Assembly (NCBI GenBank): GCA_002418705.1
Contig: DIEQ01000015.1
Span: forward strand, 1 to 42,632
Direction: 5' to 3'
Origin: Mageeibacillus sp. UBA5770
GTDB taxonomy: Bacteria > Bacillota_A > Clostridia > Saccharofermentanales > Saccharofermentanaceae
Length of the DNA stretch: 42,632 nucleotides
Under the pieces are notes generated by a model. That model did no database searches. It was not told where the DNA came from and saw nothing but the letters and a program-made list of their open reading frames with translations. The position numbers were made by a program, and so were the translations under genes. Positions 14,475 to 22,710 of the stretch are shown one piece after another; positions within the stretch are counted from its first letter, which is position 1, and each line of letters starts with the position of its first letter.

Positions 14475-15821
14475 AAGGTTTCTAAATTTGGCGGATCATC
14501 GCTTGCTGATGCATCCCAGATTCGCAAAGTGTGCGATATTCTTTTGAGTGATCCTGAGAGAAGAGTTCTTGTGGTATCTGCTCCGGGCAAACGTTTTAAA
14601 ACGGATACAAAAGTAACGGACCTCCTCATCTCCCTGGCCAACGCCAGGCTGTCAGGTTTGAGCGGAGAAAAAGAACTGTGTGCCGTTATCCTGCGTTATG
14701 AAGAGATTGCTTCGGAGTTGGCTGTAGACAGTGTTATGGATTCTATAAAGGAGAATCTGACATCACTTTCTGCTGCTGACCGCACAATACAGGAAAAATA
14801 TTTGGATGCCATAAAAGCTGCCGGCGAAGATAATTGCGCAAGACTTGTTGCGGCATATCTTACTTCCATCGGCCACAAGGCGACATATTGCGACCCTAAG
14901 CAGGCCGGTCTCATACTGACAAGTGATTTCGGACGTGCACATGTCCTGCCCGAGTCATACGACAATCTTGCGACACTGGCTCAAATAAAGGGGATCTGTG
15001 TTTTCCCCGGTTTCTTCGGATATTCACCGGAAGGACACGTTGTTACATTTTCACGCGGAGGATCAGATATTACCGGGTCCATTCTTGCGGCTGCACTTAA
15101 TGCAACTGTATATGAAAACTGGACAGATGTTGATTCCGTATATGCTGTTAACCCCGCCCTCGTTAAGAACCCCTTCCCCATACGTGAAATCACATATGAT
15201 GAGATGCGCGAACTCGCCTATGCCGGTTTCTCCGTACTTCATGAGGAAGCACTTTATCCTGCTTATCTTAAAGGAATACCGGTTCATATCCGAAATACAA
15301 ATAACCCTTCTTCAGAGGGTACAATGATCGTATGCAAACGCAGAAATTATGATTCCCTTGTCACAGGCATAGCCGGAGAAAAGGGATTCTGTACGCTCAA
15401 CATGAGCAAGTACCTGATGAACCGCGAAGTCGGATTTGCGATGAAGGTACTGCAGATTATTGCGGATGAGGGTGTATCCATTGAACATATGCCTTCCGGT
15501 ATCGATTCAATTACCGTTATCATTCGTTCCTCTGAGTTCACGGCAGAAAAGGAACGAAGAATTGTCGAACGTATCAGCCTTGAACTTCATGTCGATGAGA
15601 TTGCTGTCAAACGTGATCTTTCCATTGTTATGATCGTCGGAGAAGCCATGGCCAAAACCGTAGGTACGACGGCTCGTGCAGCAGGTGCTTTAAGCAAAGC
15701 AGGAATTAACCTTGAAATCATCAACCAGGGTGCATCAGAAATTTCGGTCATGTTCGGTGTCCGTGATGAGTACTGCAATTATGCCGTACGCGAGCTGTAT
15801 AAGGAATTCTATACAAAGTAG
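14472..15821 (+). CDS. lysC: Aspartate kinase
   Basis: Aspartate kinase phosphorylates aspartate, the first step towards lysine, threonine, methionine and diaminopimelate. The 449-residue protein begins with the kinase signature KVSKFGGSSLAD, contains FSRGGSDITGSILAAAL and the aspartate-binding YENWTDVDSVYAVNP, and ends with two ACT domains (GFAMKVLQIIADEGVSIEHM and VGTTARAAGALSKAGINLEII) that should give feedback inhibition. It is monofunctional: no homoserine dehydrogenase follows. It stands alone, with its own promoter and a strong terminator. No lysine riboswitch was recognised in the 198-base upstream gap. Confidence 0.96.
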   Translation: MKVSKFGGSSLADASQIRKVCDILLSDPERRVLVVSAPGKRFKTDTKVTDLLISLANARLSGLSGEKELCAVILRYEEIASELAVDSVMDSIKENLTSLSAADRTIQEKYLDAIKAAGEDNCARLVAAYLTSIGHKATYCDPKQAGLILTSDFGRAHVLPESYDNLATLAQIKGICVFPGFFGYSPEGHVVTFSRGGSDITGSILAAALNATVYENWTDVDSVYAVNPALVKNPFPIREITYDEMRELAYAGFSVLHEEALYPAYLKGIPVHIRNTNNPSSEGTMIVCKRRNYDSLVTGIAGEKGFCTLNMSKYLMNREVGFAMKVLQIIADEGVSIEHMPSGIDSITVIIRSSEFTAEKERRIVERISLELHVDEIAVKRDLSIVMIVGEAMAKTVGTTARAAGALSKAGINLEIINQGASEISVMFGVRDEYCNYAVRELYKEFYTK

Positions 15822-15857
15822 ACCCTTTATAATCCTGACAAACAAACCAAAAAATAA

Positions 15858-15894
15858 CAGAGCCTTTCCGATCAATTTCGGGAAGGCTCTGTTT
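15858..15894. terminator. Bidirectional terminator between lysC and the pseudophosphatase gene
   Basis: CAGAGCCTT pairs with AAGGCTCTG, extended inward by TCCGA/TCGGG (one wobble), giving a 14-bp stem. The plus strand continues with TTTC and the minus strand with TTATTTTTT, so it serves both convergent genes, best on the minus strand. Confidence 0.85.
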
Positions 15895-15933
15895 CATTGT
15901 GATTAAAATTATCTTATCTTTTCGGGTATGTGG

Positions 15934-17586
15934 TTATGGCGTCGGTGCTGCAACTGTTGATGTCGTAGTCGGCACTGTTTCCGGTGGCAATGTTGTCTCC
16001 GTCGGCGCTGTTGTCTCTGCAGGAGTAGGGGTAGCCGCTGTTGTCTCCGTCGGCGTTGGAGACACGGCTGTCGTCTCCGAAACCACCGGTGTAGGCGTGT
16101 TTGTAGGTGTATTTGTCGGTGCATTTGTCGTTTCGGTTGTTGTCGGCGTTGTCTCTGACGGGCCTGAGGTAGTTACCGCCGTCTGTTCCTGTGATGGTAT
16201 GGGCGTCGGATCTGCGCTCATCTCCGGAAGAGATTCCCCGATTGTCGGATCTGATTCAGACAGCATGGAAGATACGATATACCCTGTTACATTATCATTC
16301 GTTGTGACTTTAGACAGGGACCCGGCTACTTCATGAAGGATTACAACATCGCCGCGTGATAAATAAAGCGTTGGAGCTGTATCCATAGTCGCTGTCTCAT
16401 ATAGGGCTACCATATCAGCGGTAACGTACATGACCTTGTTGAGGACAGCAGCAGATCCGTTGGCATCCGTAGCCGGTGAAGTTGAAGGCTTCATCAGGTT
16501 TCCGACATTAAATAAAATCATAAGACCAAAATACCCGACAAGAATACAGCCTAAGAACACACCGATCGGGCGCATGACTGCAATCATTTTTGCCTTCTTC
16601 CTGGCTTTAGCACGTTCATTCGGATCAGCCGGTACAGCTGCAGGAATTTCAGCCGCTGGTTCGTCAGCCGACTCACCAGCTGATGGAAACTGATCCAATC
16701 CCGGTGCGGCTGCGGCTGAAGCAGCTCCCGCTGCCGTTAACGCTGTTCCTGTTCCCGGGACAAAGGCTCCGGCCGGCATAAGCATTGTATTTTCAACACG
16801 GAGCAGTAGGACTGTCAGTCCCCCCCTGACATTATTTTGAATACATCTGCCGATAAGTTCCGCCGTTTTTTGCTCTAAAGAAGCCGGCATGGCAAGGATT
16901 GAATTACGAACGGCATCTGACAGGCCGGTTGTAATACCTGTGCCGAGAAGACAAATCTCATCCCCCTCTGCCAGTTTTATAAATATCTGCTTTTCAGGGA
17001 TAATCGGTCCGTCCTGGGCAAAGCGGCCAATATATTGAGTCAGAACATTGGCCTCAGGATGTGAGTTTTCTGCTTCCGCAGGAATCGCGCCAACCTGGAC
17101 ATAACGATGTGCGACTGTCTGGTCTTCAGACAAAGGAATTATCCGGCCTTGTCTGATCAGAACTGCACGCGTATTCCCAATGCTGACGATGCGCATCGTA
17201 TCGCCTTCAATAATGAGTATTGTTACGGATACTCGAATTGGTGTTCCATGATTCGTTACGGAAAGATTGCAGACCGCACTGTTGGCTGCGTTAATAAACT
17301 GTCCGAGAAAAGATTCGAAATCAAGGACAGACTGGTTCAGCGCCTGACCGGCAATTCCGCTTAAAATCTTCAAAACTTCCTGCAATGCCATTGCACCCAA
17401 TGTATCATCGCCCTGGGCTGATACAACTGCACAAATCTGAACAGGCGACGTCGAAGTTGCGGAACGCCGGAAAGTTGAACTGTAATCAGCCGGTAAACGG
17501 TAAAGATTCTGTAAAAATATGTTCTCCTGCGGAAGGCCGCGCATCTGATTGGTTTCGCAATAGACTGAGGCAGATGTTTTACTCAT
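15934..17586 (-). CDS. Membrane protein with degenerate PP2C-like domain, SH3-like domain and Thr/Pro tail
   Basis: The 550-residue product has four parts. Residues ~15-265 align with PP2C phosphatases: VVSAQGDDTLG at the VADGMGGH position, VSIGNTRAVLIRQGRIIPLSED for GDSRAYLLRDGKL, SHPEANVLTQYIG for the NHP..NVLT block, and GDEICLLGTGITTGLSD for GDxLLLCSDGLTD. Metal-binding Asp residues are replaced (A57, N138, G215-T216, and G255-G256 for the final DN), so catalysis is unlikely. An Ala/Pro linker and a basic stretch precede one membrane helix (~339-361). Outside follow an SH3-like domain (~384-442) and a ~95-residue Thr/Pro/Glu tail. The start is ATG at 17586, overlapping the LCP stop as ATGA and preceded by GGAGGAG; a longer in-frame start is not needed. 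A role in sensing or organising wall assembly is inferred only. Confidence 0.8.
   Translation of the reverse strand: MSKTSASVYCETNQMRGLPQENIFLQNLYRLPADYSSTFRRSATSTSPVQICAVVSAQGDDTLGAMALQEVLKILSGIAGQALNQSVLDFESFLGQFINAANSAVCNLSVTNHGTPIRVSVTILIIEGDTMRIVSIGNTRAVLIRQGRIIPLSEDQTVAHRYVQVGAIPAEAENSHPEANVLTQYIGRFAQDGPIIPEKQIFIKLAEGDEICLLGTGITTGLSDAVRNSILAMPASLEQKTAELIGRCIQNNVRGGLTVLLLRVENTMLMPAGAFVPGTGTALTAAGAASAAAAPGLDQFPSAGESADEPAAEIPAAVPADPNERAKARKKAKMIAVMRPIGVFLGCILVGYFGLMILFNVGNLMKPSTSPATDANGSAAVLNKVMYVTADMVALYETATMDTAPTLYLSRGDVVILHEVAGSLSKVTTNDNVTGYIVSSMLSESDPTIGESLPEMSADPTPIPSQEQTAVTTSGPSETTPTTTETTNAPTNTPTNTPTPVVSETTAVSPTPTETTAATPTPAETTAPTETTLPPETVPTTTSTVAAPTP
15937..16218 (-). repeat. Low-complexity Thr/Pro-rich coding repeat
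   Basis: The C-terminal ~94 codons are built from irregular repeats of units such as TPTETT, TNTP and PAETTAPTETT. The DNA is ACN/CCN-rich and imperfectly repetitive, so slippage and length variation among strains are plausible. Protein tails of this kind often cross the cell wall or are glycosylated. The opposite strand is open over this stretch only because of the composition. Confidence 0.7.
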
Positions 17587-18785
17587 ATGTCGCTCCTCCC
17601 CCATATATATTCATGGAGTTTTGGAATCTGCTTCTCCCAGTCGATCAGCATCATCCATGGATTTTCCTGAATGGAATAGAGCCCGTCATCAGGGATTCTA
17701 TATTCAACCAGATTCCCGATAAGATTTACGGCAACGGTTCCAATACGGAACAGGTCGGCCTGCGTCATGTTTGTTTCAAACATACCGGCTGAATCCTCAA
17801 GTATGGCCATCTGTGTGAAAAGATTCTGTGAAGCAACTTTTTTCATCAGGGCTGATGCAACAGCGCGCTGCCGGCTTGTTCTGACAAAATCAGAGTCGGC
17901 ATGCCTGATGCGCGACCAGGCAATTGCCTGGACACCATTTAATGTCTGCATACCAGCATTTGTCAGAAGAGGAAATGTTGTTTCGAGAAGCATATTCTGT
18001 TCATTAATACTTTGGTTTGCGTATTTGACTTCTTTTGGCTGGACATCAATTTCCACGCCCCCTACAAGATCGATGATAGCGGATGAACTGCTGAAATCGA
18101 GCATTACGAAGCGCTGAATATCGAGACCGAAATTCTCATTTATTGTATTAATCAAGAGACCGACGCCGCCATACGCATATGAGTGTGTTAATTTATCACG
18201 GTCTGTTCTGCCTTCAATAACGACGCCGCAGTCACGCATAAGTGAAATAAGTTTGATTGACTTTGTTTTCATATCCAAGGAAACAATCATAACAGCATCG
18301 GCGCGGCAGTGTACATCATCAGTGCCGCGCGAATCGACACCGAATACAAGAATGTTTTCAACATCCTTATCCTTCTGTGCGACTTGTTTGATTGGGAATT
18401 CTTCATTTACATACACAGGGGTATGTCCGCCCTGCGCCCATGAGGACGTAGTGTTTCCACTTTCTATATTCTGGCTGTCGAGAGAGCCCAGATCAACCGG
18501 TGTATAGTCTTCGCTGTTGACAACGCCTATCGATGCATAACCGACTTTACCGAGAAGCTGGTATAAATATGTACCGCTTCCAATTCCAAGTCCTATAATT
18601 ACGATCAAAACATAAGATGTTATCTGAATAATACGATGTTTGAGTGTCTTCACCGGTTTACCGCCGTTACCCGACGGTGAATCAGTGTTACTCGCACTTC
18701 CGTAATTATTATTACCTGATCTATTCAAATTGCCGGCTCCCTGCGGTGTCCGCACGGCTGGTCCCGGGGCAGAATATGACTTCAT
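17583..18785 (-). CDS. LytR-CpsA-Psr (LCP) family cell wall glycopolymer transferase
   Basis: The 400-residue protein has a cytoplasmic Gly/Asn/Ser-rich N-terminus (~1-45), one membrane helix (~51-73) and an extracellular LCP domain from ~140. Conserved pieces include VFGVDSRG, the Arg/Asp pair in RADAVMIVSLD, SLMRD, and NGVQAIAWSRIRHADSDFVRTSRQ near the end. LCP enzymes move teichoic acid, capsule or other anionic polymers from undecaprenyl diphosphate to peptidoglycan. The stop overlaps the start of the pseudophosphatase gene (ATGA), so the two are made together. uppP elsewhere in the window recycles the carrier lipid such enzymes release. The polymer substrate cannot be told. Confidence 0.93.
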   Translation of the reverse strand: MKSYSAPGPAVRTPQGAGNLNRSGNNNYGSASNTDSPSGNGGKPVKTLKHRIIQITSYVLIVIIGLGIGSGTYLYQLLGKVGYASIGVVNSEDYTPVDLGSLDSQNIESGNTTSSWAQGGHTPVYVNEEFPIKQVAQKDKDVENILVFGVDSRGTDDVHCRADAVMIVSLDMKTKSIKLISLMRDCGVVIEGRTDRDKLTHSYAYGGVGLLINTINENFGLDIQRFVMLDFSSSSAIIDLVGGVEIDVQPKEVKYANQSINEQNMLLETTFPLLTNAGMQTLNGVQAIAWSRIRHADSDFVRTSRQRAVASALMKKVASQNLFTQMAILEDSAGMFETNMTQADLFRIGTVAVNLIGNLVEYRIPDDGLYSIQENPWMMLIDWEKQIPKLHEYIWGRSDI

Positions 18786-18819
18786 TTATAACCCTCGCTT
18801 TCAGAACACACATGGATTT

Positions 18820-18848
18820 ATAATAGCTGAAATGGACATTCAATTCAA
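18820..18848 (-). promoter_or_regulatory. Promoter candidate for the LCP operon
   Basis: Minus-strand TTGAAT (18848-18843), 17 bases, TATTAT (18825-18820), 34 bases before the LCP start codon. The -35 box overlaps an inverted repeat. Confidence 0.55.
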
Positions 18849-18860
18849 GAAAATTGAATT
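18842..18860. promoter_or_regulatory. Inverted repeat overlapping the LCP -35 box
   Basis: AATTCAA (18842-18848) and TTGAATT (18854-18860) form a perfect 7-bp inverted repeat with a 5-base spacer. It covers the -35 of the LCP promoter and lies 35 bases upstream of the divergent lipoprotein promoter, so a bound regulator could affect both. AT-rich sequence makes chance occurrence possible. Confidence 0.3.
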
Positions 18861-18894
18861 ATTTCGGCATTTCCAACTGATTTTGACTCGTTTA

Positions 18895-18903
18895 TGATAC
18901 AAT
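18895..18903 (+). promoter_or_regulatory. Extended -10 promoter candidate for the DUF3048 lipoprotein gene
   Basis: TGATACAAT is an extended -10 element (TGn followed by TACAAT), 36 bases before the start codon. No good -35 is seen; TTGACT at 18883-18888 is too close. Confidence 0.45.
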
Positions 18904-18939
18904 AAACAGATTCAAATATCACGTAATTAGGAGATTATT

Positions 18940-20115
18940 ATGAAAACCATCACCTATTCCAAACATTTCAGGAAAGTAATTGCAGCCATATTTTCAATTA
19001 TCATCGGCTCCACACTGCTTACTTCAGCATGTGCAGGCAAAGCAGCTGCAACCGATACGACTGCTGCTGCAGCCACCACTCAAATTACGACTACAGCAGA
19101 ATCGACAGAAGCGACTGCTGCAAATACAACATCAGATTCACCGTATGCAGTTAACCCGTTAACGGGTGTTCAGGACATGGATAAGGCCAACGTTGGCAAA
19201 CGTTCTATTTCCGTATCCATCAACAATCATCCTGAAGCTCTGCCTTCTCGCGGTGTAAGCGCAGCTGAAGTGATCTATGAGTTTGAGACAGAGGGCGGGC
19301 AGACAAGAATGCTTGCACTTTTTGCCGATGTTTCAAAGGTACCGGAAATCGGTTCTCTTCGCAGTGCCAGAATCATAGCATGCGATCTCTCTGCAGGCAC
19401 GAATTCGATCTTTGTTCATTATGGCAAGAATGCACGCGTACCTGATTTTCTCGCTGCCAATAATATTGACCATATCGACGGCAATAACTACAGCAAAGGA
19501 TCAGACCAGTCTGTCAACGGCGAAATCACCCTTTCCGACGGGATTTATTTCTGGCGGGATTCTGTATGGCTCGGACAGCGTGATCTTGAGCACACAGCCG
19601 TATCCAACGGCACTCATATCCTTCGTGCCATGAATGATCTTAAAATCGCTGCTGAAGGCGAGACCCCTTCCCTGTTTACGTTTACATCCGAATCAACACC
19701 GGCACTTAAAGCAGGCGAAGCCTGTACCAAACTGGTTGTATACTTCTCACAAAATAACGATGATTCGACCTTTACTTATAACCCGATAACTAAGATGTAT
19801 GCCAAAAGCCAGTACGGCGGTGATGCCCAGATTGATGAAACAAACGGAGCACAGATAGCAGTCACCAATGTAGTCACACTATTTGCCAATATTCAGGCGC
19901 ACGGAGACACGACAATTGACGCTTATCTCACAGACGGCGGCAGCGGATATTATGCATCCGAAGAAAAAATCATCGAAATCACCTGGTCTAAGGAAGGTCC
20001 TCATGCACCCATCGTCCTTAAGGATAAAGATGGCAAAGAAATTCAGGTCAATGCCGGAAAGAGCTATATCAACGTAGTGCGCAACAGCGTTGCTGCCAGG
20101 ACGAGCTGGTCCTGA
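18940..20115 (+). CDS. DUF3048 (YerB-like) lipoprotein
   Basis: The 391-residue protein starts with a basic signal peptide whose hydrophobic core runs into the lipobox LTSAC, so Cys31 should be lipidated and the protein tethered outside the membrane. A Thr/Ala-rich linker (~32-66) leads to the DUF3048 domain, recognisable by NPLTGVQDMDKANVGKRSISVSINN, EVIYEFETEGGQTRMLALFAD and IGSLRSARIIACDLS, then a C-terminal part with TNVVTLFANIQAHG. B. subtilis YerB belongs to this family; the biochemical function is unknown. It is divergent from the LCP operon and has its own terminator. The Thr-rich linker resembles the tail of the neighbouring SH3-like protein. Confidence 0.9.
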   Translation: MKTITYSKHFRKVIAAIFSIIIGSTLLTSACAGKAAATDTTAAAATTQITTTAESTEATAANTTSDSPYAVNPLTGVQDMDKANVGKRSISVSINNHPEALPSRGVSAAEVIYEFETEGGQTRMLALFADVSKVPEIGSLRSARIIACDLSAGTNSIFVHYGKNARVPDFLAANNIDHIDGNNYSKGSDQSVNGEITLSDGIYFWRDSVWLGQRDLEHTAVSNGTHILRAMNDLKIAAEGETPSLFTFTSESTPALKAGEACTKLVVYFSQNNDDSTFTYNPITKMYAKSQYGGDAQIDETNGAQIAVTNVVTLFANIQAHGDTTIDAYLTDGGSGYYASEEKIIEITWSKEGPHAPIVLKDKDGKEIQVNAGKSYINVVRNSVAARTSWS

Positions 20116-20141
20116 TCAGATAATTAATTCTCTGTTATTTG

Positions 20142-20177
20142 AAAAGCCTTGGCGATTAATGCCGCCAAGGCTTTTTT
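20142..20177. terminator. Strong terminator after the DUF3048 gene, likely bidirectional
   Basis: AAAAGCCTTGGCG (20142-20154) and CGCCAAGGCTTTT (20163-20175) form a perfect 13-bp stem with an 8-base loop and a run of six T on the plus strand. The minus-strand copy, with four T, lies after the convergent glycosyltransferase gene. Confidence 0.9.
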
Positions 20178-20198
20178 GTGTTTCATGACGTGATTTTC

Positions 20199-21068
20199 TT
20201 ATCTTATCGACGATAATATGGAACGGATATATTTATAGATTTCTTCTCTTCTTGTCTCACGGTTTAAGAGCAACTGCGGTCTGGCAACCAGAATCCGGAA
20301 AAAAGTAAAAACGCGTGCCCGGTAATATGCAATCGCAGCCGTATGAACAATCTGAGGGTATTTTGCTTCGGTAAAATCCCTGACTTGTGCACTCGCATGC
20401 ACATAATCGTAATATTTTGAACTGTAAACAGTATGTAAAAGGCTTCCAATACGCTGACGGTAAAAGTACACGACTTTCTTCGAATATGCGATTCGCTCTG
20501 CCTTATCAATCAGTTTGTACGTCGTATAAAGGTCCTCATACAAATGACCGGAAGGAAATCGTATCGAATCGAACAATTCCCGCTTGAAAAGCTTATTCCA
20601 CACAAAGGATTCGTAAAATCCAAGCCTGAGCATCTTGGAAAGCGCTTCCTGTGAATCCATCATATAAATCTTCTTATGAGGCAGGTAAAACCAGGGGTGC
20701 CCGCTGTTAGAAGTTTTTACATGTCCGCATATGGCAATATTCGCATTTTCATTTTTAATAAGTGAGTGCAGCAAGGCAAACATATCGCTTGCAACATAGT
20801 CATCGCTGTCAACAAAACCGATATATTCTCCACGGGCGACTTCAAGTCCTGCATTTCTTGCATCCGATGGACCGCTGCTCTTCTTATGGATAACTCGAAT
20901 TCGCGGATCAAGTGAGGCATAATGGTCGCATATCCTGTCACAGCAGTCCGGTGACCCGTCATCAACAAGAATTATTTCTATATCTTCATACGTCTGCCGG
21001 ATAAGGCTCAGAACACATACATCCAGAAAAGGCTCTACTCCGAATATTGGAACGATTATGCTGATCAA
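20199..21068 (-). CDS. Family 2 glycosyltransferase
   Basis: The 289-residue protein has the GT-A fold marks of GT2: ISIIVPIFGVEPFLDVCVLS, then IEIILVDDGSPD, SGPSDARNAGLEVARGEYI and the metal-binding FVDSDDYV near residue 94. The C-terminal half holds YEDLYTTYKL, typical of polysaccharide glycosyltransferases. No membrane helix is evident. The donor and acceptor are unknown; proximity to the LCP cluster fits surface polysaccharide synthesis. The start is TTG at 21068, with AAGGAAGGTGG upstream; no ATG is suitably placed. Confidence 0.88.
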   Translation of the reverse strand: MISIIVPIFGVEPFLDVCVLSLIRQTYEDIEIILVDDGSPDCCDRICDHYASLDPRIRVIHKKSSGPSDARNAGLEVARGEYIGFVDSDDYVASDMFALLHSLIKNENANIAICGHVKTSNSGHPWFYLPHKKIYMMDSQEALSKMLRLGFYESFVWNKLFKRELFDSIRFPSGHLYEDLYTTYKLIDKAERIAYSKKVVYFYRQRIGSLLHTVYSSKYYDYVHASAQVRDFTEAKYPQIVHTAAIAYYRARVFTFFRILVARPQLLLNRETRREEIYKYIRSILSSIR

Positions 21069-21124
21069 CGGCTGCCACCTTCCTTAAAAAATTTTATGCA
21101 TCGAATGACTTGCTCGTTATTGTT

Positions 21125-21153
21125 ATTATACTACAAGTCAGACCGGATTTATC
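21125..21153 (-). promoter_or_regulatory. Promoter candidate for the glycosyltransferase
   Basis: A perfect minus-strand TATAAT (21130-21125) has a weak GATAAA (21153-21148) 17 bases upstream. It lies in the 98-base gap after smpB. Confidence 0.4.
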
Positions 21154-21166
21154 AGAGGCGGATTTG

Positions 21167-21640
21167 TCACTCCTGCTGCCTTCTGGTCTTAAGCGTTCTC
21201 TGAATATCGCGCTCTGCGGAACGGCTTGCAAGTGTATCACGTTTGTCGTAGTTCTTTTTGCCCTTGGCCAGTCCTATTTCGATCTTTACCTTCCCATCCT
21301 TGAAGTAGCACTGGGTTGGTACCAGTGTCAGGCCTTCCTGTTTTACAATGGAATATAACCGGATTATCTCCCGCTTGTGCATCAGAAGCTTTCTTGAGCG
21401 CATCGGGTCTTTATTTTCACGGTTACCCTGTTCATAAGGGCTGATATGCACGCCAACGAGCCACATCTCACCATCTTTAATCTGAACATAACTGTCCTTC
21501 AGATTCATCTTTCCGGCTCGAATGGATTTGACTTCCGTTCCGGATAGAACGATACCCGCCTCAAATCTCTCTTCAATATAGTAATCATGAAAAGCTTTGC
21601 GGTTATCCGCAACATTTTTGGTTCCTTTTTGACGAGCCAT
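21167..21640 (-). CDS. smpB: SsrA-binding protein SmpB
   Basis: SmpB (157 residues) brings tmRNA to stalled ribosomes. Typical blocks are NRKAFHDYYIEERFEAGIVLSGTEVKSIRAGK, LVGVHISPYEQGN, RKLLMHKREI, and the basic C-terminal tail GKKNYDKRDTLASRSAERDI. The start follows the tsaD stop by one base and uses AAAGGAGA within the end of tsaD. The tmRNA gene was not found in this window. Confidence 0.98.
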   Translation of the reverse strand: MARQKGTKNVADNRKAFHDYYIEERFEAGIVLSGTEVKSIRAGKMNLKDSYVQIKDGEMWLVGVHISPYEQGNRENKDPMRSRKLLMHKREIIRLYSIVKQEGLTLVPTQCYFKDGKVKIEIGLAKGKKNYDKRDTLASRSAERDIQRTLKTRRQQE

Positions 21641-21641
21641 A

Positions 21642-22688
21642 TTATTTATCTTCTCCTTTGTTCAGCTCAAGGCTGACATGTGAAAGAGACAGCGATGGAT
21701 ATGCATTCATTGAAAGCTCATCTCTTTCTCCCTTCATAAACTGGTAATATCCTGCAGAAGCAATCATTGCAGCATTATCCGTACATAGAACAGGCGGAGG
21801 AAAACTTACATCAATCTTTTCGAGTAAGGCTTTTTCCATTATGGTCCTGCGAAGAACAGAGTTTGCGCTGACACCGCCGGCCATGCAAAGCCGGGAGCAT
21901 CGCTTTTGGATGCAGGCTTCTATCGCATTTTCGACCAGGACCTTAACAATGGCAGCCTGGTAACTGGCTGCGAAATCGGCCAGAGGAATTTCTTCAGATG
22001 TCATTTTCAGCTGGTTTATTTGATTGAGCGCAGCTGTTTTAATGCCGCTGAAAGAAAAATCAAGGGATCCCGCGAAGTGTGTCTGCGGAAATGAGAACCT
22101 GTGCGGGTCACCGCCCTGAGCTGCTTTATCCATCTTTGGTCCGCCCGGATACCCGAGACCTACTGCCCTTGCAATTTTATCGAAAGCTTCTCCTGCCGCA
22201 TCATCCCTGGTACGGGCTAAAATCTCATATTCTCCATAATCCCTTATATAGACGATATGGCTGTGACCGCCGGAAACAATCAGGCAGATAAACGGCGGCA
22301 CTAAACTCGGATCTGATATATAATTGGCCGATATATGGCCTTCAATATGTCCTACACCAATAAGCGGGAGTCCTGTAACTTCACATATTCCTTTAGCAGC
22401 AGATATTCCGACCAGCAGAGCTCCGACAAGCCCGGGGCCTTTGGTAACACAGACAGCTGACAGATCTGAGTACGTAACTGCTGCATCAGCAAGAGCTTTT
22501 TCAACGGTCGGCACAATAGCGTCAACATGCATCCGGGATGCAAGCTCTGGAACAACGCCTCCATATACGGAGTGGAAATCAGCCTGGGATGCGATAACAT
22601 TGGACAGGACAATCCGACCGTCCCTGACAACAGAACAGCTCGTTTCATCACAGGATGACTCAATTCCCAAGGTCAATACTGGCGTCAT
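21642..22688 (-). CDS. tsaD: tRNA N6-threonylcarbamoyladenosine transferase TsaD
   Basis: TsaD puts the threonylcarbamoyl group on A37 of ANN-decoding tRNAs, together with TsaB and TsaE. The 348-residue protein starts LGIESSCDETSCSVV, has the metal-binding GHIEGH (HxxxH), the ATP-site VSGGHSHIV, and GGVSANSVLRR near the end, all diagnostic. TsaB and TsaE are not in this window. AAAGGAG precedes the ATG. Confidence 0.97.
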   Translation of the reverse strand: MTPVLTLGIESSCDETSCSVVRDGRIVLSNVIASQADFHSVYGGVVPELASRMHVDAIVPTVEKALADAAVTYSDLSAVCVTKGPGLVGALLVGISAAKGICEVTGLPLIGVGHIEGHISANYISDPSLVPPFICLIVSGGHSHIVYIRDYGEYEILARTRDDAAGEAFDKIARAVGLGYPGGPKMDKAAQGGDPHRFSFPQTHFAGSLDFSFSGIKTAALNQINQLKMTSEEIPLADFAASYQAAIVKVLVENAIEACIQKRCSRLCMAGGVSANSVLRRTIMEKALLEKIDVSFPPPVLCTDNAAMIASAGYYQFMKGERDELSMNAYPSLSLSHVSLELNKGEDK

Positions 22689-22710
22689 TACAATGCTCCT
22701 TTACTTCATA

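Noticed and set aside
15937..16218. Repeats that could suggest a CRISPR array
   Set aside because: The units are short, irregular and in frame as Thr/Pro codons, with no constant repeat-spacer pattern.
15899..16336. Plus-strand 145-codon open frame rich in Val and Gly
   Set aside because: It is the complement of the Thr/Pro repeat tail; the composition alone keeps it open, and it has no plausible domain.
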